Source: Bradyrhizobium elkanii WSM2783
GTDB taxonomy: Bacteria > Pseudomonadota > Alphaproteobacteria > Rhizobiales > Xanthobacteraceae
Length of the DNA: 64,000 bases
Assembly: GCF_000472865.1 (NCBI RefSeq)
Contig: NZ_AXAP01000014.1
Coordinates: 93,887 to 157,886, forward strand
Direction: 5' to 3'
This document shows, piece after piece, positions 24,407 to 30,816 of this stretch; the first letter of the stretch is position 1; each line of letters begins with the position of its first letter. Below the pieces are notes generated by a model. The model saw only the letters and a list, made by a program, of their open reading frames with translations, did not search any database and was not told the DNA's origin. Made by a program: the position numbers and the translations under genes.

Positions 24407-24619
24407 TCAGTCGTGCTTGCGGCGGCGCTTAATCAGCCAATAGACGCCATAGCCGATGGCGAGCACCGGAAGACCAGCGCCAGCAATCGGCCCGGGGGCT
24501 CCGTTGATGTGGTGGGGGTGGTCTCCTCTATGGCGACCGCCTGAGGCATTTGCAGGCGGGACAATCATCGTCAGAGCGAGGACAAAAAACGCGGCGGAAA
24601 TGCCAGATAAAATCTTCAC
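24407..24619 (-). CDS. Small secreted protein with GAPGPIAGAGLP C-terminal tail (paralog 3)
   Basis: This 70-residue protein starts at GTG 24619 behind AGGAGA six bases upstream. The signal peptide (MKILSGISAAFFVLALTMIVPPANA) is followed by a short His-rich mature part (GGRHRGDHPHHI) in place of the CNGGGNC of the other two. It ends with the shared tail: GAPGPIAGAGLP, VLAIGYGVYWLI, KRRRKHD. The conserved tail with a changed middle is what one expects of a sorting signal on varying cargo. The AT-rich patch upstream and the 3' hairpin are shared with paralog 2. Confidence 0.72.
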   Translation of the reverse strand: MKILSGISAAFFVLALTMIVPPANASGGRHRGDHPHHINGAPGPIAGAGLPVLAIGYGVYWLIKRRRKHD

Positions 24620-24639
24620 TCGATTTCTCCTGCATTTTG

Positions 24640-24712
24640 ACCAGGCCCAAATAATGGTAATAAATTCCTTATTTAAAATTTAAATAGTTTAATTATTAAG
24701 AATTTTTTCTCG
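24640..24712 (-). promoter_or_regulatory. AT-rich promoter region of paralog 3
   Basis: This patch of A and T (AATAATGGTAATAAATTCC, ATTTAAAATTTAAATAG, TTTAATTATTAAGAATTTTT) lies just upstream of the GTG start at 24619. It parallels the patch before paralog 2 in composition, order and distance, so the promoter was duplicated with the gene. Confidence 0.5.
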
Positions 24713-24829
24713 CGCCCCGCCCAGCCGACGGTTCACCCCCGGCTTGGGGAAAACGGTCGTTACGTCAATAGCGCTGCATTTTTCCCGATCGGCGAAGCGA
24801 TATCCTCTCATGTGGGCTTTCGGTGCATC

Positions 24830-25093
24830 ATGCAATTCAGCCGCATCATCGGTCCGACGGAGGACTTCCAAGTTTGGAGCGCGATAAGCTGCGGGTTCTC
24901 GTTCGTGATCAGTAATGAGAGCCGAACCGGCCCCGGCCTTCACGGAGAGCCCGGCTTTGTTGCCTCGTGGCGTCCCATCGATCTGAACAGGCCTGCGATC
25001 AGAGTGGGCGGTTCGCCGTTCAAAACCTTCGCTGAAGCCGAGAATGCGTGTGAGGCGATGCTGAAGCACCTGACCGACGACAGGGCCGGATAG
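24830..25093 (+). CDS. Small conserved hypothetical protein
   Basis: This 87-residue soluble protein starts MQFSRIIGPTEDFQVW and continues CGFSFVISNESRTGPGLHGE and SPFKTFAEAENACEAMLKHL. I recall near-identical short proteins in Bradyrhizobium but no assigned function. Its pattern of alternating strands followed by a helix fits a small alpha/beta fold. ATG 24830 is preferred over the frame's first start at 24812 because the family begins there. It may form a unit with the next small gene. Confidence 0.6.
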   Translation: MQFSRIIGPTEDFQVWSAISCGFSFVISNESRTGPGLHGEPGFVASWRPIDLNRPAIRVGGSPFKTFAEAENACEAMLKHLTDDRAG

Positions 25094-25307
25094 GAGCATG
25101 AGCACGGCTGCGGCTGCGGCGCGGTCGGCCCGCCCTGCAACGTCGCGGCGCCTGGTAACGCACGTTGTGGAATATCCACTGGCGTCTCCATCACCGGTAC
25201 TGTCCCTGGCGATCAGACGTGGTCAGCCTTGGAACACCAAAGGTTGGGGCGAGTTTACATACGGCCGTAGTCCAGGCGGGAGGCCCGAGACAAAGAAGGG
25301 CCGAACC

Positions 25308-25541
25308 ATGACAACGTTCCGAACCGATCAAGTTGACGACGACAGGGTGAACATCAAGCGCGCCCCGAACACATTGGCCGGGTCGATCGCCCGGGTCGAC
25401 GATCATTGGCGCGTCGAGATCATGTGGGGCGGCCCTGGCGGTGCCATTATCTACGAGGCGCCATCACTGCCCCGCGCGTTGGCGTTCATGGATGGGGTCG
25501 ACGCGGCATTCGAACGGGTGATAATGCTCGGAGAGCGCTAG
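25308..25541 (+). CDS. Small conserved hypothetical protein
   Basis: This 77-residue protein starts MTTFRTDQVDDDRVNIKRA and has VDDHWRVEIMWGGPGGAIIY then LPRALAFMDGVDAAFERVI. AAGG precedes ATG 25308. The frame is open further upstream to 25098, but that part has a shadow-like composition. No family known to me. The strand-strand-helix pattern is like that of the gene before it, and both may be small binding domains. Confidence 0.55.
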   Translation: MTTFRTDQVDDDRVNIKRAPNTLAGSIARVDDHWRVEIMWGGPGGAIIYEAPSLPRALAFMDGVDAAFERVIMLGER

Positions 25542-25754
25542 ACCATATTATGCCGGAGACGGTGTGGGTTGCGCATCGCAACGGAACCATTGGCCCTCCG
25601 ACGGCACGAATTCCAACGATGAGCTGCTGCTCGCGACACTCAAGGCGTTTTGCGAAATCTGAAATCGCGGCAGGTCGCACCTTCCACGATCGTGTTGGCG
25701 GCGATATGCGGATCGCTTCAGGCCGAAATGCCAGGTTGTGGCTCAGTGCGATCG

Positions 25755-26573
25755 CTAAGGTGGGCGCCGCGCCAGGTTGAAGTTCCGGGCCTTGTCCAGA
25801 TTGCGCGCCTTTTCCAGCGCGGCTGCACTGGGCATAAGGGCCGAGGCGAGGTCTGCTTCGGTGAAATCGGCGCCGGCGAGATTGGCGTTGGACAAGTCGG
25901 CTCCCGCAAGGTCAGCGTGGTTCAGGTTACAATTCGCCAGATTGGCGTTCTGCAGCTGCGCGAATCCCAGATCGGCGCGCGAGAGATTGGCACCGCTCAG
26001 ATCCGCATTCCTGAGATCGGCAGATTTGAGCACGCCACGCATCAGGCCCATCGATTGGTTGCGCATGTCAGCGCTCAAATCGGCGCCCGCAAGCGTGGCC
26101 CCAATCAAGTTGGCACCGGAAAGATCTGCGGTGATGCGAGCGCCGTTCAGATCGGCGCCGCCAAGCTTGGCGCGTTGCATCTGCGTGCCGAGCAGCGATG
26201 CCCCTACGAGAGACGCTTCCGTCAAATCCGCGTCGACCAGCCAGGCCTGGTTCAGGGTGGCTCGATCGAAGCGCGCGCGTTTCAGGCGAGTCCGGTTGAG
26301 CTTGACGAGGCGGAGATTGCCGCCGGAGAAGTCGAGCCCCGAGAGATCGAGATGCGACAGCCGCTTTCCTTGCAAATCCGCAGCGCGTTGGCCCGCGCCG
26401 TCCTCAGGCGCCATCTTGAGAAGCGTCTCGACGTCGGCGCGCGTCATCTCCGATGTCGACATTTCGGGACTGTTGAGGTCGACGCTGCGCAGCATGTCCT
26501 GCGACACGGCGTCAATGGGATCAACCAGCAGCGCCGTCATCGACACAAGGGCAAATGCGAGACGAAACAGCAT
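25755..26573 (-). CDS. Secreted pentapeptide-repeat protein
   Basis: The 272-residue product has a signal peptide (MLFRLAFALVSMTALLVDPIDA). A short helical part is followed, from about residue 60 to 260, by A(D/N)Lxx pentapeptide repeats in near-unbroken series (LSHLDLSGLDFSGGNL, ADLTEASLVGASLLG, ADLSNANLAGADF). These fold as a right-handed quadrilateral beta-helix. Some members mimic DNA and protect gyrase, but the signal peptide here points to the periplasm. ATG 26573 is preferred over 26618 because GGAG-type sites precede it and it starts the signal peptide. It lies in the island. Confidence 0.9.
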   Translation of the reverse strand: MLFRLAFALVSMTALLVDPIDAVSQDMLRSVDLNSPEMSTSEMTRADVETLLKMAPEDGAGQRAADLQGKRLSHLDLSGLDFSGGNLRLVKLNRTRLKRARFDRATLNQAWLVDADLTEASLVGASLLGTQMQRAKLGGADLNGARITADLSGANLIGATLAGADLSADMRNQSMGLMRGVLKSADLRNADLSGANLSRADLGFAQLQNANLANCNLNHADLAGADLSNANLAGADFTEADLASALMPSAAALEKARNLDKARNFNLARRPP

Positions 26574-26755
26574 CGCTGTCGCTCCGCTCCAGTAACCCGC
26601 TATTGTCTCTTGCATCAAGGTGAAGCGTCAAGTCGCGGTCCTGGTGACTGGAGGGAGCAAACAGGCCGCGAGATCATAGGGCTGCGGCGAAGCAATAGGG
26701 CTGCGGCGAAGCAATAGTGCCAATCTTTATCGGCCGTAGCGCGCCATCGTCGGGT

Positions 26756-27229
26756 TCAACTCGGCAAGATGAGGCACGTGGTTGTGCCATGGGCGAGCAA
26801 TCGGCCCTTGACGTCAGTGACACGCCCTTCGGCCGTGCCGATGCGGCGTCCACAATTCAAGACCGTTCCTTCGGCCCTGATCTGGCCTGTTTCCGGCGTG
26901 ATGGGACGCACAAGAGAAATCTTGAACTCGAGCGTTGTCTGGGCCACGCCCATGTCCAGCATCGATTGGACGGCGAGCCCCATACAGCTATCAAGCAGCG
27001 TCGCCGTGAGACCACCATGGACCGTGCCGGCTGGATTCAAGTGGGCGCCAGTTGGGATGAGCGTCACGACAACGCGACCGCGTGTAGCTTCGGTGACATC
27101 GTATCCCAAGGTTTGCGCCAAGGTGTTGAGAGGAATCGTGCCACTCGCAAGGCCCTGCACGAACTCCAATCCACTCATCGCTTTCTGTGTCTCGGCATCC
27201 ACCGTCCCGAAGGTCTTGGTCAGCATCAT
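26756..27229 (-). CDS. PaaI-family hotdog thioesterase
   Basis: This 157-residue single hotdog domain has the PaaI signature region HLNPAGTVHGGLTATLLDSC (Asn and HGG motif), followed by TLEFKISLVRPI and GRRIGTAEGRVTD. It likely hydrolyses acyl-CoA or aromatic acyl-CoA thioesters in the cytoplasm. It follows the Ada-type regulator on the same strand with a gap of 15 bases, so the two are probably one transcript. The link between alkylation response and a thioesterase is unusual and may just reflect gene acquisition. Confidence 0.87.
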   Translation of the reverse strand: MMLTKTFGTVDAETQKAMSGLEFVQGLASGTIPLNTLAQTLGYDVTEATRGRVVVTLIPTGAHLNPAGTVHGGLTATLLDSCMGLAVQSMLDMGVAQTTLEFKISLVRPITPETGQIRAEGTVLNCGRRIGTAEGRVTDVKGRLLAHGTTTCLILPS

Positions 27230-27244
27230 ATCGCTCCGTCTCGC

Positions 27245-27823
27245 TCAACTCGTTTTCGTTCTTGGCGACGTGTTCTTGCGAAACGCCGATGGTGACCGGC
27301 CATAGATCCGGCTGAAAGATGCGCTCATGCGCCTTGCGCTCGAAAACCCGGCACGCTTGGCGATGAGAGGAATTGGAAGATCGCTTTCATCGAGGAGACG
27401 CTTTGCACGTTGAACACGAAGCGAAAGCGCGACTTGCAGGGGCGATGCATCGAGGTGCTCGGCAAACAGGCGCGCGAGGTGCCGGGCCCCTACTCCGAGA
27501 CGCTCGGCCAATGCTTCGATATTGCTCCGATCAAGCGCACCGTTTTCGATGAGGGCCAGTGCGCGCTCGACAGTCGTCCTGGTCCCCTTCCAGGCCGGGC
27601 AGAATGGAGCGGCCTCCGGACGGCAGCGGAGGCAAGGTCGAAAACCCGCGTGTTCTGCGGCAGCGGCGCTGCGATAAAACCTCACATTCCGCGAGAGCGG
27701 CGTTCGCACCGGGCAGACGGGCCGGCAATACACCCCCGTCGTCTTCACCGCCACAAACACCAGCCCGTCCCACGCCGGATCGCGGCGCCGAAATGCTTCA
27801 TACTGTGCGGCGAAGTCGAGCAT
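27245..27823 (-). CDS. Ada-type regulator: zinc methyl-acceptor domain plus AraC HTH
   Basis: This 192-residue protein has an N-terminal Ada metal-binding domain (about 1-80) with its four zinc cysteines in GVYCRPVCPVR and RPCLRCRP. The first Cys accepts methyl groups from DNA phosphotriesters. An AraC-type double helix-turn-helix (about 90-185) follows, with AEHLDASPLQVALSLRVQRA and AGFSSARRMSASFSRIYG. The O6-methyltransferase and AlkA parts found in longer relatives are absent, as in Bacillus AdaA. It should activate alkylation-repair genes. No ribosome-binding site is obvious. Confidence 0.87.
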   Translation of the reverse strand: MLDFAAQYEAFRRRDPAWDGLVFVAVKTTGVYCRPVCPVRTPLSRNVRFYRSAAAAEHAGFRPCLRCRPEAAPFCPAWKGTRTTVERALALIENGALDRSNIEALAERLGVGARHLARLFAEHLDASPLQVALSLRVQRAKRLLDESDLPIPLIAKRAGFSSARRMSASFSRIYGRSPSAFRKNTSPRTKTS

Positions 27824-27906
27824 GCGATTGCTATAATGACCATCGCCGCAGGTGGCGAGCCACTCCGGAAGATCGGGTCCGAAAACGACCGCCGCCAGGA
27901 CGGTCC

Positions 27907-27983
27907 GCGCTCATAGCCAGGCAGGATAGAGCATCGGATTTCGATTCCGAGGGGCGGAAGTTCGAATCTCTCCGAGCGCGCCA
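27907..27983 (+). pseudogene. Degenerate tRNA-Arg(TCG) copy (candidate att site)
   Basis: These 77 bases align end to end with the tRNA at 18754-18830 with seven differences. One breaks the last acceptor pair, four destroy the D-stem (GCCA facing GAGC), and one breaks a T-stem pair. The anticodon arm with TCG and the 3' CCA are intact. It cannot fold as a proper tRNA. The two copies are in the same orientation, as attL and attR of an island would be. Confidence 0.85.
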
Positions 27984-28051
27984 GTCTCAAGCGGGGTAAG
28001 CCAATATCTGCGCACGCCTGCCGCAGCAGCGCGGCCTGGGATGGACCGCGA

Positions 28052-28441
28052 CTACTTTTCGACTTCGACGACGTACCTCCGTACGACTTTGACCGCCTTG
28101 TCACGCTGCGGTGCAAGGTCCGCCCAGGCTTTCGACTTGTAGAACGCTACGGCGTCATCCAAGCTATTCCATTCGACGATCCCCACCCCCTTGGGGGCTG
28201 GCCCACCGTCTATCTCAACAATCCGTCCGGCCGCGGTGCGCAAAGCGTGACCATGGGCTGCTTCTATCGCCTTCCGGGCGGCAGGCAAGTACGCGGCTTG
28301 GGCTGAAGCATCGAGGATCTCAATTTCGCCGACAGAGTAAGCTTTCGGCTTAGCTCCTTGAGCGTGGAGGCCTTGGACCGCGATAGCTCCAATTGCGACG
28401 CCCGCTAGCAATACCATTGCGAGTTTGGAACGAGATCTCAT
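28052..28441 (-). CDS. Secreted DUF1330 protein
   Basis: This 129-residue protein has a signal peptide (MRSRSKLAMVLLAGVAIGAIAVQGLHA). It is followed by a DUF1330 domain, a dimeric alpha-beta barrel: YSVGEIEILDASAQAAYLPA, GRIVEIDGGPAPKGVGIVEW, AVAFYKSKAW. GGAGG seven bases upstream fixes the start. DUF1330 proteins are related to small monooxygenase-like barrels, but most have no known activity; the export signal is less common. It stands alone just outside the island copy of tRNA-Arg. Confidence 0.88.
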   Translation of the reverse strand: MRSRSKLAMVLLAGVAIGAIAVQGLHAQGAKPKAYSVGEIEILDASAQAAYLPAARKAIEAAHGHALRTAAGRIVEIDGGPAPKGVGIVEWNSLDDAVAFYKSKAWADLAPQRDKAVKVVRRYVVEVEK

Positions 28442-28693
28442 GGCGTTTCCTCCGATTTTGCAATTTCAATCGAAGACGGATGCCCCCTAGCCGTGTGTCG
28501 GAATGGCCAACTGAAGGTTCAAAGCAGACGGGCTGCTAATGCGCAAAACGCTTGCTCTCCCTAGCGGATGTACGGAGGAGCGACGCAAGCGCTGACAACA
28601 CCGTTTGCAAGACGCCATCTACGATTTTCGATCTTGCACGCTGTTGTATTGCCGTCATTCTAACGACAACAAGCTGGCCGGCTTGAAGCGTAG

Positions 28694-28924
28694 GCTTCGG
28701 CTCCTCCCGCCAACGCGATCACGGAACCCGCGGTCTATTTTCCTCATCCGGAATGGCAGTTCGCCTACGACATGGACAACGGGGTGGCCGTCGCCAACCG
28801 GAAGAAGCTGCTCGACCGCCCCGCAACCGACAGGATGAAGATGCTGGGCTTCCACTGGCCCTATCCCGGCCTGGGCTTTGCCGAGCGGAAGGGCACGGGA
28901 TATCAATATGTGCCGGCGGCCTGA
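28694..28924 (+). pseudogene. C-terminal remnant of an MBL-fold metallo-hydrolase
   Basis: The frame opens after TAG 28691 and reads AITEPAVYFPHPEWQFAYDM, then RMKMLGFHWPYPGLGFAERK and YQYVPAA to TGA 28922-28924. This matches the end of secreted MBL-fold hydrolases (GFHWPYPGxGxAER is typical). The HxHxDH zinc-binding N-terminal two thirds are missing. The 250 bases upstream contain no other part of the gene. It marks decay or rearrangement at the island's right flank. Confidence 0.7.
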
Positions 28925-29091
28925 CGAGCCGCCTTCCCGACATCGTCGGTGGCGAAATCCTCCCGAGGCAATTTGCAAGCGGCGCCGCAATCTGCCGAAT
29001 TCTCCTTGAAGCTTCAGAGCGCATCCGATAAAATTACAACTATTGCTCGATACGTTTGCTGTTGATAGATATTGCAATCTCCGAGAGTGCG

Positions 29092-30816
29092 ATGCAGCGC
29101 TGGCTGATTTCAGGCGCATCGGGGCAGTTAGGCGGTCATATCCTCCGTGCGCTCTCGCATCGTCGTCCTGGCGACTATGTGCATGCGCTTGGCCGTGCCC
29201 CGCTGCCGGGTGCCCATGTCACCGAATGGGTGGATCTCAGAAGCGGCGCGGCTTTGATGGAGTTGCTGCAACGCGCGGCGCCCACGCGCGTCCTGCACCT
29301 TGCTGCAGTGCCGCCGGTGGTCGCCGAGTCCAATCCCGCCTCCTGCCATGCGCTCCACGTTGGCGCCGCGATGAGGATGGCGGCTTACGCCGCCTCCACG
29401 AACGGCTGGATGCTGTATGCCTCGTCCGATTTCGTGTGGGACGGAAACGGCGGGTTCCACGATGAAGGCGATGTGCCGCTTCCGGCGAACGTCTATGGCC
29501 GAAGCAAGCTTGCCGGCGAGCGTGTCGTCGCAGAGCACGGCTGTGGATTGGTCGCCCGCTACTCGCTGCTGTTCGGTTTCCCGGTCAATCAGCGCCAGAC
29601 ATCATGGACCACGATCGCCGCACGCCTGAAGCGCAACGAACCGGTCGCCGCGATAGACAACGAATGGCGATCGGCAATCAGCCTGGCCGACGCTGCTTTG
29701 GCAACAATAGAGCTGGCAGCGCAGCGCCATCATGGACTCGTGCACATTTCAGGCTCATCCGCGATGACGCCGTACGAGATCATCAGCATGATGCGCCAGG
29801 AGATGAACTCGGTGTCTGAGATCCAGCGGGTCTCGCGGGCCTCGTTCAGCCCGAACATGATCCGGCCGCGCAACGTCACCCAGTCGAACAGCCGGCTGAG
29901 GCGCCTCCTTCCGGGATTCGAACCCATGCCTTTACGCTCTGCTCTGCGCACCCCGCGGGGCGCGGTGCCGCGCTTTTCCGTGATCATTCCGGTGTATCAC
30001 GGAGCCGACGCCGTGGGGCGGAGCCTGGCTGCACTTGCCGATCAGCAATTCGATGACGATGACGGACTGCAAGCGAGCGATGTCGAGGTGCTGCTGGCAC
30101 TGAACGACGGCCGACCAGACAGCGAGGCGGCGGCGGAGGCGCATGTCGCGAGCCTGCGTGCACGGAACTTCCACGTGCGATTGCTACGGACCCCGCCGAC
30201 CCGCCGCGCCGCCATAGCCGCGGCCGAGGCGGTGGCGGCTGCCGGCAGCCATCGCCTCTATCTGGACCAGGACGCCAGATTATCTCCGCACGCGCTTTCC
30301 GCCATATTTGCAGCGCTCACGAGCACAGGCATTCAATTCGCCGCGCCTCGCGCGCGGTTCGATCCCTCCCCTTCCCTGGTGGTGCGCGCGTTCTGCCGTT
30401 ACTGGAGCGCTTTACCCTATTGCGATGCTTCGCCCGTCACCATGGGCGCCTATGCGGTGTCAGCCGAGGGCCGGCGACGTTGGGGCGCGCTCCCGCAGCT
30501 CGCTTCGGACGACAAGTTTGTCCGGATGCTGTTCGCGCCGAAGGAGCGGCTGCTGCTGACGTCGGAGAGCTATCATGTGGTGGCGCCGCAAGGCTGGCGC
30601 GAGCTGATCCGAGCCCGGCGCCGCTACCTGCGTGGTAATCGCGAACTGGCGCGCGCGACCCACCTTGCTCCTCCAGATCCGGTTCCACGTTACAGGGGCG
30701 TGCTCAGGCCGCTGTTGCGACCGTCGGCCTGGTTCGACTTCGCGGTCTTCGTCGCGGCCTATGGGGCGACCTGGCTGGCGGAAAGCGTCGGGGCGCGAAC
30801 GATGAGACCATCGTGA
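29092..30816 (+). CDS. Fusion: RmlD-like sugar-nucleotide reductase and GT2 glycosyltransferase
   Basis: This 574-residue protein joins two enzymes. Residues 1 to about 270 are an extended SDR of the RmlD type: WLISGASGQLGGHIL binds NAD(P), and YASSDFVWDG and VYGRSKLAGE carry the catalytic YxxxK. From about 290 a GT2 glycosyltransferase begins (RFSVIIPVYHGAD), with the metal-binding YLDQDARL near 390 and ASDDKFVRMLF as acceptor-side motif. I infer that it reduces a dTDP-ketosugar and transfers the sugar. Start at ATG 29092 before the Rossmann strand. It overlaps the next gene by four bases (GTGA). Confidence 0.82.
   Translation: MQRWLISGASGQLGGHILRALSHRRPGDYVHALGRAPLPGAHVTEWVDLRSGAALMELLQRAAPTRVLHLAAVPPVVAESNPASCHALHVGAAMRMAAYAASTNGWMLYASSDFVWDGNGGFHDEGDVPLPANVYGRSKLAGERVVAEHGCGLVARYSLLFGFPVNQRQTSWTTIAARLKRNEPVAAIDNEWRSAISLADAALATIELAAQRHHGLVHISGSSAMTPYEIISMMRQEMNSVSEIQRVSRASFSPNMIRPRNVTQSNSRLRRLLPGFEPMPLRSALRTPRGAVPRFSVIIPVYHGADAVGRSLAALADQQFDDDDGLQASDVEVLLALNDGRPDSEAAAEAHVASLRARNFHVRLLRTPPTRRAAIAAAEAVAAAGSHRLYLDQDARLSPHALSAIFAALTSTGIQFAAPRARFDPSPSLVVRAFCRYWSALPYCDASPVTMGAYAVSAEGRRRWGALPQLASDDKFVRMLFAPKERLLLTSESYHVVAPQGWRELIRARRRYLRGNRELARATHLAPPDPVPRYRGVLRPLLRPSAWFDFAVFVAAYGATWLAESVGARTMRPS

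Larger units (their letters stand above)
18754..27983 (+). mobile_element. Probable decayed genomic island at tRNA-Arg
   Basis: The segment runs from intact tRNA-Arg to a same-strand 77-nt copy that differs at seven positions. The last 60 bases of the two (GGATAGAGC... to CCA) differ at only two. This is the usual mark of integration at a tRNA 3' end. The content fits: small orphan genes, duplicated gene pairs, fragments of SRAP and other genes, AT-rich patches and mixed strand use. No integrase or transfer gene is present, so if it was an island it has lost its mobility genes. A simple tRNA duplication is the alternative. Confidence 0.5.
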
